Source: VRUE01 sp963704545 (GTDB lineage Bacteria; Actinomycetota; Thermoleophilia; Solirubrobacterales; 70-9). Taken from it: 64,000 bases of DNA. Every line of letters starts with the position of its first letter. The stretch's first letter is position 1. The notes beneath the pieces are model-generated. The model was not told the DNA's origin. It saw only the letters and a program-made list of their open reading frames with translations, and made no database searches. This document shows positions 39,403-48,043 of this stretch, in pieces. The stretch is from the NCBI GenBank assembly GCA_963704545.1, contig OY969915.1:744001-808000 (forward strand), written 5' to 3'. The position numbers and the translations under genes are program-made.

Positions 39403-41091
39403 CTAGTACGTCCTCTCTTGCGGTTCCCACTGGGTGATCGTTACCTCTGAGTATGAGATCTCCGGCTCGTCGTCGCCCAGCTGCAGGTCGATGTGCTTGA
39501 GCCACTCCTCGTCGTTGCGCTCGGGGAAGTCGGTCCTGTACTGGGCGCCACGGCTCTCCTTGCGCTCCAGCGCGGCGAGGCAGGTGCACTCGGCGTTGTC
39601 GAGCATGTAGCCGAGCTCGATCGCACCGAGGATGTCCTGGTTGAAGATCGAGCCCCTGTCGTCGATGTAGGCGGTCCTGGCCTCCTCCTTGAGGCGCCGC
39701 ACGGTCTCCAGCGCCTCCTGGATGCCGGCCTCGTCGCGGAAGACGGCGACCTTGGCGTCCATCACCGTGCCCAGGTCGAACTTGATCTCGGAGATGCGCC
39801 GGCCCGAGCCCTTCTCGCGGGCGGAGATCGCGTCGATCGAGGCCTGCTCGGCCTCGAGCACGGCCTTCGAGGGCCGTGAGCCCTCGATCCGCTTGGCGCG
39901 GGCGGCGGCGTCGGCGCCGGAGCGCCGGCCGAAGATCAGCGTGTCGAGCAGGGAGTTGGCGCCGAGCCGGTTGCCGCCGTGGACGGAGACGCAGGCGGCC
40001 TCGCCGGCGGCGTAGAGCCCGGGGATGTCGGTGCGGCCGTCGACGTCGGTCTTGACCCCGCCCATCGTGTAGTGGTTGCCCGGCTTGATGCGGATCGGTT
40101 CCTTGGTGATGTCGACGCCGGCGAAGTCCTTGCCGACGAGGACGATCTCGCGCAGCGCCTCGTGCACGCGCTTCTTCGGCACCACCGTGACGTCGAGTGC
40201 GACCGTCCCGTCGGGGAAGCCGCGGCCCTCGTTGATCTCGGTCTGCTCGGCGCGGGAGACGACGTCGCGCGAGGCGAGCTCCATCTTGTTCGGTGCGTAG
40301 CGCTCCATGAACCGTTCGCCCTTGGCGTTGAGCAGGTGCGCGCCCTCGCCGCGGGCGCCCTCGGTGATCAGGAAGCCCTTGCCCGCCAGCGTCGTCGGGT
40401 GGTACTGGATCATCTCCATGTCCATCAGCTTGGCGCCGGCCCGGTAGGCCATCGCGATCCCGTCACCGGTGCAGATCAGGGCGTTGGTGGTCGGCTTCCA
40501 GACCTGGCCGTTGCCGCCGCAGGCGAGGATCACGGCCTTCGCCCGGAAGAGCTCCATCGAGCCGTCGGCGATGTTGCGGGTGACGACGCCGCAGCACTCG
40601 CCCTGCTCGTCGAGGGCAAGCGCGGTGCAGAACCACTCCTCGTAGCGGGCGACAGAGTCGGAGTGCTTCATCAGCTGCTCGTAGAGCACGTGCATGATCG
40701 CCTGGCCGGTGATGTCGGCGACGTAGTAGGTGCGGGCGGCGGAGGCGCCGCCGAAGGCGCGGGTGCCGAGCTTCCCTTCCTCGTTGCGGTGGAAGGTGAC
40801 GCCGAGGTGCTCGAGGTGGAGGATCTCCTCGGGCGCCTCCCGGCACATGATCTCGACCGCGTCCTGGTCGCTCAGGTAGTCGGAGCCCTTGATCGTGTCG
40901 AAGGCGTGCGACTCCCAGGAGTCGCCGGGGTTGAGCGCCGCGTTGATCCCGCCCTGGGCCGCGTTGGAGTGCGAGCGCACCGGGTGGACCTTGCTGACGA
41001 TCCCGACCGATACGCCCTGCTCGGCGGCGGCCAATGCCGCTCGCTGTCCGGCGAGGCCGGCGCCGATTACGAGTACGTCATGCGTGGGCAC
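39403..41091 (-). CDS. sdhA: Succinate dehydrogenase/fumarate reductase flavoprotein subunit
   Basis: 562 residues. FAD-binding VLVIGAGLAGQRAALAA (6-22), covalent-FAD histidine motif VRSHSNAAQGGINAAL, substrate loop FGGASAARTYYVADITGQ, HPTTLAGKGFLITEGARGEG with catalytic residues. ALDVTVVP and YTMGGVKTDVDGRTDIPGLYAAGEAA with the FAD-ribityl motif SVHGGNRLGANSLLD follow. Oxidises succinate to fumarate in the TCA cycle. First gene of the operon; GTG start with TATAGA about 11 nt upstream on the minus strand. Only 2 bases separate its stop from the sdhB start. Confidence 0.96.
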   Translation of the reverse strand: MPTHDVLVIGAGLAGQRAALAAAEQGVSVGIVSKVHPVRSHSNAAQGGINAALNPGDSWESHAFDTIKGSDYLSDQDAVEIMCREAPEEILHLEHLGVTFHRNEEGKLGTRAFGGASAARTYYVADITGQAIMHVLYEQLMKHSDSVARYEEWFCTALALDEQGECCGVVTRNIADGSMELFRAKAVILACGGNGQVWKPTTNALICTGDGIAMAYRAGAKLMDMEMIQYHPTTLAGKGFLITEGARGEGAHLLNAKGERFMERYAPNKMELASRDVVSRAEQTEINEGRGFPDGTVALDVTVVPKKRVHEALREIVLVGKDFAGVDITKEPIRIKPGNHYTMGGVKTDVDGRTDIPGLYAAGEAACVSVHGGNRLGANSLLDTLIFGRRSGADAAARAKRIEGSRPSKAVLEAEQASIDAISAREKGSGRRISEIKFDLGTVMDAKVAVFRDEAGIQEALETVRRLKEEARTAYIDDRGSIFNQDILGAIELGYMLDNAECTCLAALERKESRGAQYRTDFPERNDEEWLKHIDLQLGDDEPEISYSEVTITQWEPQERTY

Positions 41092-41112
41092 GGGGCGCGG
41101 ACTCTATAGAGC

Positions 41113-41198
41113 TGAAATCCGACCACGCGGTCGGATTTCAAGACCCGAGGTGCAACGTTTTACGGTTCCCTCAGAGCCGCTACGCGTTGCACCTCGGG
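41113..41198. repeat. Two adjacent perfect hairpins upstream of sdhA
   Basis: Hairpin 1: TGAAATCCGACC (41113-41124), loop ACGC, exact complement to 41140. Hairpin 2: CCCGAGGTGCAACG (41144-41157), 27-nt loop, exact complement 41185-41198. They lie 21 bases beyond the sdhA start, so hairpin 1 overlaps the likely -35 region. They are candidates for cis-acting DNA structure rather than for an mRNA leader. Confidence 0.7.
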
Positions 41199-41226
41199 CT
41201 TGATACCTACCCAAGCTCAACCCGCG

Positions 41227-41300
41227 GTAGGGGGCCTCGGGGGTCCCTCCCCAGGAACTCCCGCGAAGCGGCCTGGGGAGGGACCCCCGAGGCCCCCTAC
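41227..41300. repeat. Perfect 29-bp hairpin of the GCGAAGC-loop family
   Basis: Arms 41227-41255 and 41272-41300, 16-nt loop AACTCCCGCGAAGCGG. The loop and the inner 16 bp of the stem are identical to those at 42532-42599, while the outer 13 bp (GTAGGGGGCCTCG) differ and still pair perfectly. It lies directly upstream of the site-2 protease gene; its last bases overlap the putative -10 TACCAT (41298-41303). Confidence 0.9.
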
Positions 41301-41309
41301 CATTGCCAC

Positions 41310-42470
41310 ATGCTGGGCGGTTCCTCGATAACCCTCTTCCACGTGCGCGGCATCCGCATCGCCGTGGACTGGTCCTGGTTCCTCGTCCTCTTCCTGGTGA
41401 TCTTCTGGCTCTCGCGCTTCTACGCCGACGTGCTCGGACAGGACAGCACCTCTTCGGAGGCCTTCGGCCTCGCGGTCCTCAGCGCCGCCGGCTTCTTCGG
41501 CTCGATCGTCCTGCACGAGCTCGGCCACGCCTTCGCGGCGCTGCGCAACGGCATCGGCATCTCCAGCATCCAGCTCTGGATCTTCGGTGGGATGGCGCGG
41601 ATGGACCGCGAGTCCGACAGCCCCGCGACCGAGTTCAAGGTCGCGGTCGCCGGACCGCTGGTGACGTTTGCGATCGTGGTCGTGCTGACCGCGATCGGCC
41701 TTGCGGCCGCCGGCCCCGGGGAGTTCAGGCGCGCCGTCCTGATCGAGTCCGGCTCGGGCGTCTCCGGCGTGCTGGCGATGGTCGGCTGGCTGGCGAGCAT
41801 CAACCTGCTCGTCCTCGTCTTCAACCTGCTGCCGGCCTTCCCGATGGACGGCGGCAGGATCGCGCGCGCTATCGCCTGGTGGAAGACGGGGGACCGCACC
41901 TCGGCGACCCGCTTCGCCGCCGGCCTCGGCCGCGTCTTCGCCTACATCTTCATCGGCGGCGGCCTGGCCCTGGTCGCCGTGGGCGACGTGTTCGCCGGCA
42001 TCTGGCTGGCCCTGATCGGCTTCGTCATCAACAGCTCCGCCAAGGCCGCCTCCATGCAGACGGCGATAACGGGCCGCATCTCCGAGCTCGTCGTCTCAGA
42101 CGTGATGGATCGTGAGCCGGTTGCGATCCCCGACGAGCTAAGCGTCGAACAAGCGTTGGACGAGTACTTCCTCCGCTACCGCTGGCCCTGGTTCCCGGTC
42201 GTCGACACCGCCTACCGTTTCCTCGGCCTTGTAGTTCGCGACAAAGCCGATGAAGTACCCGAGACCTCCCGTGCCACCTCCCACGTCTCAGACCTGCTCG
42301 AGCACGACGACGGCACCTTCCAGATCCGCGACGACGCCCCGCTCGACTCCCTGCTCTCCAGCCAGGCCCTGCGTCGCTTCGGAGCCCTGATGGCGGTAGA
42401 CGCCGAAGGCCGCCTCTCCGGCGTAATCACAGCTGAGCAAGTCGGACGAGCTCTAAGAGACGCCTCCTGA
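41310..42470 (+). CDS. Site-2-protease-like M50 zinc metalloprotease with CBS domains
   Basis: 386 residues. Membrane helices surround the zinc site HELGH (in IVLHELGHAFAALRNG) and the second motif NLLPAFPMDGGRIARAI, whose Asp is the third ligand. Two CBS-type segments follow (VSDVMDREPVAIPDELSVEQALDEYF and FQIRDDAPLDSLLSSQALRRFGALMAVDAEGRLSGVITAEQVGR). CBS-linked S2P enzymes cut membrane proteins in the lipid bilayer and sense nucleotides or energy state. The ATG at 41310 has a TACCAT box 6 nt upstream; codons before it are only hairpin sequence. Substrate unknown. Confidence 0.9.
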   Translation: MLGGSSITLFHVRGIRIAVDWSWFLVLFLVIFWLSRFYADVLGQDSTSSEAFGLAVLSAAGFFGSIVLHELGHAFAALRNGIGISSIQLWIFGGMARMDRESDSPATEFKVAVAGPLVTFAIVVVLTAIGLAAAGPGEFRRAVLIESGSGVSGVLAMVGWLASINLLVLVFNLLPAFPMDGGRIARAIAWWKTGDRTSATRFAAGLGRVFAYIFIGGGLALVAVGDVFAGIWLALIGFVINSSAKAASMQTAITGRISELVVSDVMDREPVAIPDELSVEQALDEYFLRYRWPWFPVVDTAYRFLGLVVRDKADEVPETSRATSHVSDLLEHDDGTFQIRDDAPLDSLLSSQALRRFGALMAVDAEGRLSGVITAEQVGRALRDAS

Positions 42471-42531
42471 GGAGAGCGCGGCACAGGGCGTCCGGGGGTC
42501 CTCTCCAGCTATTCCTTACGCGACGGCTTCT

Positions 42532-42599
42532 TGAGGTGTCCGGGGTCCCTCCCCAGGAACTCCCGCGAAGCGGCCTGGGGAGGGACCCCGGACACCTCA
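42532..42599. repeat. Perfect 26-bp hairpin of the GCGAAGC-loop family, between convergent genes
   Basis: Arms 42532-42557 and 42574-42599, loop AACTCCCGCGAAGCGG. Shares a 48-base core exactly with the hairpin at 41227-41300. The outer 10 bp (TGAGGTGTCC) are unique to this site and perfectly paired. The end abuts the stop codon of the AidB-like gene, so the hairpin could also end transcription of both convergent genes. Confidence 0.9.
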
Positions 42600-42600
42600 G

Positions 42601-44271
42601 TCAGGCGTGCGGTTTATGCCGCTCTATGATCGAGCTGAAGTCTGTGCCGGCGGGGAGGGTGCCGAAGGCGTGGCCCCAGTCGCCGCTGAGACGGCTTGTG
42701 CAGAAGGCGTCGGCTACCGCCGGGTCGCCGTAGCGGACCAGCAGGGAGGCCTGGAGCGAGATCGCCATCTTCTCGACGATGCGGCGGGCGCGGGTCTGGA
42801 TGGTGTCTATGTCGCCGGGGATCTCGTCGCGGAGGGAGGAGACGTAGGCGTCGAGCTTGGGTTCTGCCCCGGCGCCCTCGAGGACCTCGGCGAAAAAAGC
42901 ATCAACTGAGGCGGGGCTCTTGACCATGCCGCGCAGCACGTCGAGGCACTGAACGTTGCCGGAGCCCTCCCAGATGGAAGCCAGCGGAGCCTCGCGGTAG
43001 AGGCGGGGCATTCCCGACTCCTCTACGTAGCCGTTGCCGCCGTGGCACTCCAGGCACTCGACGGCATGGGAAGGGGCTCGCTTGCAGAGCCAGTACTTGA
43101 GCACTGCATTGGCGAGGCGCCTGAACTCGAGAGCTTGGTTGTCCCCCGCCGCGACCTCGTCATAGGAGCGGGCGAGGCGCATCCCGGCCACGGTTGCGGC
43201 CTCCGACTCGACGCAGAGGTCGGCGAGGACGTTGCGCATCAGCGGCTGGTCGATCAGCTCCTTGCCGAAGGCGGCGCGATGGGCGGTGTGGTTGAGCGCC
43301 GCCACGACCCCGGCGCGGTAGCCGGTGGCGGCGCCGATCACGCAGTCGAGGCGGGTGTGGTTGACCATCTCGATGATCGTCGGCACGCCGCGCCCCTCCT
43401 CGCCGACCATGCGCGCCCAGGCGCCCCGGAACTCGACCTCGCTGGAGGCGTTGGAGCGGTTGCCGAGCTTGTCCTTGAGGCGCTGGATGTGGAAGGCGTT
43501 GCGCTCGCCGTCGGGGGTCCAGCGCGGCATCAGGAAGCAGGAGATCCCCGACTCGGTCTGGGCGAGGACGAGGAAGGCGTCGCACATCGGCGCCGAGCAG
43601 AACCACTTGTGGCCGACGAGCTCGTACTCCGCGCCGGGCCCGCCGCCGTTGAGCGGCGTCGCCGTCGTGGTGTTGGCGCGCACGTCGGACCCGCCCTGCT
43701 TCTCGGTCATCGCCATCCCGCAGAGGGAGCCGCTCTTGCGCTCGGCCGGCATCGAGCGCTCGTCGTAGTCGAGCGAGAGGAAGCGCTCCTCCCACTCGGC
43801 GGCGAGCTCGGGCTGCTTGCGCAGCGCCGGGATCGCCGAGTAGGTCATCGAGAGCGGGCAGCCGACCCCGCTCTCGGCCTGCATCAGCAGCATGAACTGC
43901 GCCGCCCGGGCGACGTGGGCGCCGGGCCGGGGTTCGCGCCAGGGGGTCGCGTGCAGGCCGTTGCCGACCCCGATCCGCATCAGCTCGTGCCAGGAGATGT
44001 CGAACTCGACCTCGTCGATGCGGTTGCCGTAGCGGTCGTGGGTGCGCAGCTCCGGCTTGCGTTCGTTGGCTTCGACTCCCCAGCGGATCGTCTGGCGCGA
44101 GCCGCAGATCGCCCCCAGCTCGCGCGTCCGGTCCTCGGCCCACTCGCCGCCCTCGCGCCGCAGCGCCTCCTTCAGCGGCTCGTCCGCGTCGAAGGGGTTG
44201 TAGTCCTCGAGCGGCGGGGCCTGGTTGAAGACCTCGTGGGTGGCGGAGGAGCGGCGCTCGGCGGTGGCCAT
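42601..44271 (-). CDS. AidB-like acyl-CoA dehydrogenase
   Basis: 556 residues, longer than ordinary acyl-CoA dehydrogenases, matching the AidB branch. Typical pieces: THEVFNQAPPLEDYNPFD near the N-terminus, MTEKQGGSDVRANTT (flavin-binding), FCSAPMCDAFLVLAQT, RLKDKLGNRSNASSEVEF, and catalytic-region HGGNGYVEESGMPRLYREAPLASIWEGSGNV. AidB proteins bind FAD and DNA and are induced by alkylation stress in other bacteria; dehydrogenase activity on isovaleryl-CoA is reported for some. Which role holds here is open. Divergent from icd with only 41 bases between start codons. Confidence 0.88.
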   Translation of the reverse strand: MATAERRSSATHEVFNQAPPLEDYNPFDADEPLKEALRREGGEWAEDRTRELGAICGSRQTIRWGVEANERKPELRTHDRYGNRIDEVEFDISWHELMRIGVGNGLHATPWREPRPGAHVARAAQFMLLMQAESGVGCPLSMTYSAIPALRKQPELAAEWEERFLSLDYDERSMPAERKSGSLCGMAMTEKQGGSDVRANTTTATPLNGGGPGAEYELVGHKWFCSAPMCDAFLVLAQTESGISCFLMPRWTPDGERNAFHIQRLKDKLGNRSNASSEVEFRGAWARMVGEEGRGVPTIIEMVNHTRLDCVIGAATGYRAGVVAALNHTAHRAAFGKELIDQPLMRNVLADLCVESEAATVAGMRLARSYDEVAAGDNQALEFRRLANAVLKYWLCKRAPSHAVECLECHGGNGYVEESGMPRLYREAPLASIWEGSGNVQCLDVLRGMVKSPASVDAFFAEVLEGAGAEPKLDAYVSSLRDEIPGDIDTIQTRARRIVEKMAISLQASLLVRYGDPAVADAFCTSRLSGDWGHAFGTLPAGTDFSSIIERHKPHA

Positions 44272-44296
44272 TGATCTGATTGTGCCAGCCCACCGG

Positions 44297-44302
44297 TAGC
44301 AT
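44297..44302 (+). promoter_or_regulatory. Putative -10 box of icd
   Basis: TAGCAT lies 10 nt before the GTG of icd and no ribosome site is visible. The aidB-like gene diverges 41 bases away, so regulation of the two may interact. Confidence 0.4.
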
Positions 44303-44312
44303 CGCGCGCTCC

Positions 44313-45530
44313 GTGAGCAAGATCCCAGTCGAGAACCCGATCGTCGAGCTCGACGGCGACGAGATGACCCGGATCATCTGGGCCTTCATCAAAGAGCAGT
44401 TGATCCTGCCCTACCTCGACCTCGACCTCGTCTACTTCGACCTCGGGATCGAGAGCCGCGACGCGACCCGCGACCAGATCACCGTCGACGCGGCCAACGC
44501 GATCAAGCAGCACGGCGTCGGCGTCAAGTGCGCGACGATCACCCCCGACGAGGCCCGGGTCGAGGAGTTCGGCCTGGCGGAGATGTACCGCTCGCCGAAC
44601 GGCACGATTCGCAACATCCTCGGCGGCGTCATCTTCCGCGAGCCGATCGTGATCTCCAACATCCCGCGCCTGGTCCCCGGCTGGACCAAGCCGATCGTGA
44701 TCGGCCGCCACGCCTTCGGTGACCAGTACCGCGCCACCGACATGGTGGTGCCGGGAGAGGGGACGCTGACCCTTACCTATACGCCCAAGGACGGCTCCGA
44801 GCCGATCGAGCTCGACGTCTACGACTTCCCCGGCGGTGGCATCGCGATGGCGATGTACAACCTCGACGACTCGATCCGCGACTTCGCCCGCGCCTCGATG
44901 CGCTACGGGCTCGACCGCGGCTACCCGGTCTACCTCTCGACCAAGAACACCATCCTCAAGCGCTACGACGGCCGCTTCAAGGACCTCTTCGCCGAGGTCT
45001 ACGAGTCCGAGTTCAAGGCCGACTTCGAGGCGGCCGGGATCAGTTACGAACACCGGCTGATCGACGACATGGTCGCCGCGGCGCTGAAGTGGGAGGGGGG
45101 TTACGTCTGGGCCTGCAAGAACTACGACGGCGACGTGCAGTCCGACACCGTCGCCCAGGGGTTCGGCTCGCTCGGCCTGATGACCAGCGTGCTGATGAGC
45201 CCCGACGGCAAGACCGTCGAGGCCGAGGCCGCTCACGGCACCGTCACCCGTCACTACCGCCGGCACCAGCGGGGCGAACCCACCTCGACCAACCCGATCG
45301 CCTCGATCTTCGCCTGGACCCGCGGCCTCGCCGCGCGCGGCCGCCTCGACGGCACACCCGAGGTCACACGCTTTGCCGAGACCCTCGAGCGCGTCTGCGT
45401 GGAGACGGTCGAAAGCGGTCGCATGACCAAAGACCTCGCACTCCTCGTCGGTCCCGACCAGGAGTACCAGACCACGCAGGAGTTCCTCGCCTCGATCGAC
45501 GAGGCCCTCAAAGCAAAGGAGATTTTGTGA
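44313..45530 (+). CDS. icd: NADP-dependent isocitrate dehydrogenase (dimeric, eukaryote-type)
   Basis: 405 residues. Converts isocitrate to 2-oxoglutarate in the TCA cycle. Motifs: PIVELDGDEMTRIIW, ATITPDEARVEEFGL, MYRSPNGTIRNILGGVIFREPI (substrate loop), IVIGRHAFGDQYRATD, YLSTKNTILKRYDGRFKDLF, YEHRLIDDMVAAALKWEGG. VWACKNYDGDVQSDTVAQG and EAAHGTVTRHY complete the metal and NADP sites. The GTG at 44313 gives the normal N-terminus VSKIPVENPIVELDG. mdh overlaps its stop by 4 bases. Confidence 0.96.
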   Translation: MSKIPVENPIVELDGDEMTRIIWAFIKEQLILPYLDLDLVYFDLGIESRDATRDQITVDAANAIKQHGVGVKCATITPDEARVEEFGLAEMYRSPNGTIRNILGGVIFREPIVISNIPRLVPGWTKPIVIGRHAFGDQYRATDMVVPGEGTLTLTYTPKDGSEPIELDVYDFPGGGIAMAMYNLDDSIRDFARASMRYGLDRGYPVYLSTKNTILKRYDGRFKDLFAEVYESEFKADFEAAGISYEHRLIDDMVAAALKWEGGYVWACKNYDGDVQSDTVAQGFGSLGLMTSVLMSPDGKTVEAEAAHGTVTRHYRRHQRGEPTSTNPIASIFAWTRGLAARGRLDGTPEVTRFAETLERVCVETVESGRMTKDLALLVGPDQEYQTTQEFLASIDEALKAKEIL

Positions 45531-46513
45531 GCACCCCCGTGAAAGTCACCGTCACCGGCGCCGCCGGGCAGATCGGCTACGCGCTGTTGTTCCGGATCGC
45601 CAGCGGTCAGATGCTCGGCCCCGACACTCCGGTCGAGCTCAGCCTGCTCGAGATCCCCGACGCCGTCAAGGCGGCGGAGGGCACCGCGATGGAGCTCGAC
45701 GACTGCGCCTTCCCGCTGCTGCGCCGGATCGACATCTTCGACGATCCCAGGCAGGCGTTCGAGGGCTGCAACGTCGGGCTGCTGGTCGGCGCCCGGCCGC
45801 GCGGGCCCGGCATGGAGCGCGCCGACCTGCTCGAGGCGAACGGGGGCATCTTCAAGCCCCAGGGCGAAGCGATCGCCGCCGGTGCGGCAAGCGACGTGCG
45901 CGTGCTCGTGGTCGGCAATCCGGCCAACACCAACTGCCTGATCGCGCTTTCCAACGCCGACGGCGTTCCGCGCGAGCGTTTCACCGCGATGATGCGACTC
46001 GACCACAACCGGGCGGTCGCGCAGGTGGCCAACCGCCTCGGCAAGCAGGTCTCCGACGTGACCAACATGACCGTCTGGGGGAACCACTCGACCACGCAGT
46101 ACCCGGATCTGGTGAACGCACGGGTCGGCGGGCAGAGTGCCTGGGATGCGGTCGACGACGAGACCTGGATCGCGGATGAGTTCATTCCTCGCGTGGCCAA
46201 GCGCGGCGCCGCGATCATCGATGCGCGGGGCGCTTCCAGCGCAGCCTCGGCGGCCAACGCCGCGATCGACCACGTCCACGACTGGGTGCTCGGCACCCCG
46301 GACTGTGACTGGGTGTCGATGGGCGTTCCCGCAGACGGCTCCTACGGGGTCGCGGAGGGCATCGTCGCCGGCTTCCCCTGTACCTGCAGCGGTGGGGAGT
46401 GGTCGATCGTCGAGGGGGCTGAGATCCCGGAGTTCTCGCGCGCACGCATCGACGCCAGTGCTGCCGAGCTGCGCGAGGAGCGCGACGCGGTCAGCCAGCT
46501 CGGTCTCGTCTGA
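45527..46513 (+). CDS. mdh: Malate dehydrogenase
   Basis: 328 residues. Oxidises malate to oxaloacetate with NAD+. NAD-binding VTVTGAAGQIGYALLFRIASG (6-26), mobile loop LLVGARPRGPGMERADLL with catalytic arginines, NPANTNCLIA, MMRLDHNRAVAQVA, and catalytic His in MTVWGNHSTTQYPDL. C-terminus has SMGVPADGSYGVAEGIVAGFP. It belongs to the LDH-like MDH group with cytosolic-type sequence. The GTG overlaps icd by 4 bases and AAGGAG ends 5 nt before it. Ends shortly before a strong terminator. Confidence 0.96.
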   Translation: MSTPVKVTVTGAAGQIGYALLFRIASGQMLGPDTPVELSLLEIPDAVKAAEGTAMELDDCAFPLLRRIDIFDDPRQAFEGCNVGLLVGARPRGPGMERADLLEANGGIFKPQGEAIAAGAASDVRVLVVGNPANTNCLIALSNADGVPRERFTAMMRLDHNRAVAQVANRLGKQVSDVTNMTVWGNHSTTQYPDLVNARVGGQSAWDAVDDETWIADEFIPRVAKRGAAIIDARGASSAASAANAAIDHVHDWVLGTPDCDWVSMGVPADGSYGVAEGIVAGFPCTCSGGEWSIVEGAEIPEFSRARIDASAAELREERDAVSQLGLV

Positions 46514-46521
46514 GCCCCAAA

Positions 46522-46549
46522 AAAGCCGGCCCCTCACGGGGCCGGCTTT
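46522..46549. terminator. Rho-independent terminator, bidirectional
   Basis: AAAGCCGGCCCC (46522-46533), loop TCAC, GGGGCCGGCTTT (46538-46549). 12-bp perfect stem with a preceding A-run and TTTGATCCTT after it. Serves the icd-mdh operon and the convergent DNA-binding protein gene. Confidence 0.9.
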
Positions 46550-46575
46550 GATCCTTCAAGGGCTGTGGCCGTTTC

Positions 46576-46971
46576 CTACTTGGCCGGGTGGTACTCGCGC
46601 CCCTTCTTCGTGACCCGACCCTCTTTCTCGAGTTCGCCGAGGACTCGGTAGAGGTAGTTCGGTTTGATTTTCAACTGTTTTGCGATCTCCGAGGCACTGA
46701 TCCCGGGGCTTTTCTCCACCAGGGCCACGGCCTGATCGGCACGTGTGCCGCTGCGGCGGCGGCGTTTACGTGGGGCGCCGGTGGCCGAGGCGGCTTTGGG
46801 CGGCCGACCGGGGCCGCGACCGGTGCCGCGAGGGCGCCCGGGACGGCGGGTGACGGTGCCACCGAGCTCTGAGAGTGCACGCTCGAGGCGCTTGCGCTCC
46901 TCGTCTAGCTCGGCGAGTCGCTTCTTGACCAGGTCGAGAGCCTCGTCGAGTACGTTGCTGGTGCTGGGCAT
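46576..46971 (-). CDS. DNA-binding protein: coiled coil, AT-hook-like segment, winged helix
   Basis: 131 residues. About 10-36 is a coiled coil (LDLVKKRLAELDEERKRLERALSEL). About 43-59 holds repeated basic GRP motifs (RPGRPRGTGRGPGRPP) like AT-hooks, which grip the minor groove. About 78-131 is a winged helix (QAVALVEKSPGISASEIAKQLKIKPNYLYRVLGELEKEGRV). The arrangement looks like a small nucleoid-associated or regulatory protein; the target is unknown. GGAAGGAA just before the ATG is a fair ribosome site. Convergent with mdh. Confidence 0.8.
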   Translation of the reverse strand: MPSTSNVLDEALDLVKKRLAELDEERKRLERALSELGGTVTRRPGRPRGTGRGPGRPPKAASATGAPRKRRRRSGTRADQAVALVEKSPGISASEIAKQLKIKPNYLYRVLGELEKEGRVTKKGREYHPAK

Positions 46972-47036
46972 TTCCTTCCTTTCATCCCCTCGGGCGTTTC
47001 GCCATTGGGGTCGTCAGCTTCGCGCAGTGTGGCACA

Positions 47037-47068
47037 GTCACAGTGACAGTGACTATTCATATAGTCAA
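47037..47068 (-). promoter_or_regulatory. Repeat-rich control region of the DNA-binding protein gene
   Basis: GTCAC/GTGAC motifs occur three times (palindrome GTCACAGTGAC among them), followed by ACTAT-TCAT-ATAGT (47052-47065). On the minus strand TTGACT (47063-47068) could be a -35 box. The AT-rich character stands out; the coupled gene may be autoregulated. Confidence 0.4.
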
Positions 47069-47122
47069 ATCTAACGTTGTCACTCTGGCCGTTTGGTTGA
47101 AGTGAGGTACCGCGTGCAGGCC

Positions 47123-48013
47123 CTAGGCGCTGCGCTGCGCCTGGCGCTCGGTGGAGATGCGTACAACGTTCCAGGCGAGTCCCAGTTTCTCCATCGCACC
47201 AATAATCAAAGCGGACGGGTCGATCTCCCACCGTTGAAGGCCGTGGACGGCCGAGCGTGGGAACGCGTGGTGGTTGTGATGCCAGGACTCGCCCAGCGAC
47301 GGCAGGGCCAGCCAGAAGACGTTCGTGGAGCGATCGTCGGTGTCGAACCGGCGAGTACCGAAAAAGTGGCACACGGAGTTCACGCTCCAGGTGATGTGGT
47401 GGACGAAGAAGATCCGAACCAGTCCGCCCCAGAGAAGCCCGGTCGCCGCCCCGGCGAGCGTCCCGCTGGCCGTGTATCCCGCAAGCGCCGGAAGCGCCAG
47501 GCTCAGCAGCACCAGGGCGAGGAAGTGACGGGAGATCGCGCGCATCCCGCGATCCTCGTAGAGATCGGGGGCGTAGCGCTTCCAGTCGGCGCGTCCCTGA
47601 GTCGACATGAGCCAGCCGGAGTGGGCATGCCAGAGGCCGGCGAAGACGCCGCGCACGCCGCCGCCGTGACCGACGTGGGGGCTGTGAGGGTCACCCTCTT
47701 CGTCGGTGTGGGCGTGGTGCTTGCGGTGGTCGGCGACCCAGGAGATCACCGGCCCCTGGACCGCCATCGAGCCGGCCGCGGCGAAGAGGTACTCGACCGG
47801 CTTGCGGGTCTGGAAGGACCGGTGGGTGAGCAGCCTGTGGAAGCCCACCGTGATCCCGATCGCGGTAAACAGGTACATCACCGCCGCGATCGCGAGGTCC
47901 GCCGGTCGCACCAGCTGGTTCCAGAGCAGGACGACGACGGTCACGGTCGCCGCGAACGGGACGATCACGGCACCAAGGTTGGCGGTCTTCTCGACCCGGC
48001 TCATCGGCTGCAT
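47123..48013 (-). CDS. Acyl-CoA (stearoyl-CoA) desaturase
   Basis: 296 residues, membrane di-iron enzyme that puts a double bond into fatty acyl chains. Histidine boxes HRLLTH (about 59-64), HRKHHAH and ESWHHNHHAF supply the iron ligands, and four hydrophobic segments anchor it (VIVPFAATVTVVVLLWN, LAIAAVMYLFTAIGITV and two after the middle). Alternative start is the ATG at 48004. It lies downstream of a sterol-desaturase-type gene on the same strand, 30 bases away with a hairpin between. The pair suggests membrane-lipid adaptation. Confidence 0.92.
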   Translation of the reverse strand: MQPMSRVEKTANLGAVIVPFAATVTVVVLLWNQLVRPADLAIAAVMYLFTAIGITVGFHRLLTHRSFQTRKPVEYLFAAAGSMAVQGPVISWVADHRKHHAHTDEEGDPHSPHVGHGGGVRGVFAGLWHAHSGWLMSTQGRADWKRYAPDLYEDRGMRAISRHFLALVLLSLALPALAGYTASGTLAGAATGLLWGGLVRIFFVHHITWSVNSVCHFFGTRRFDTDDRSTNVFWLALPSLGESWHHNHHAFPRSAVHGLQRWEIDPSALIIGAMEKLGLAWNVVRISTERQAQRSA

Positions 48014-48032
48014 CGCTGCATCTATGCAGCGA
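48013..48032. terminator. Short perfect hairpin between the two lipid genes
   Basis: TCGCTGCA (48013-48020), loop TCTA, TGCAGCGA (48025-48032). It reaches the first base of the desaturase start codon, so it could attenuate expression of that gene or end the upstream transcript. Confidence 0.45.
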
Positions 48033-48043
48033 TCGGCGATCGG

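Noticed and set aside
41227..42599. The two identical hairpin cores as a CRISPR or insertion-sequence remnant
   Set aside because: Only two copies, about 1.3 kb apart, with a complete gene between them; no spacers, no transposase, no target duplication. Recorded as a palindrome family instead.
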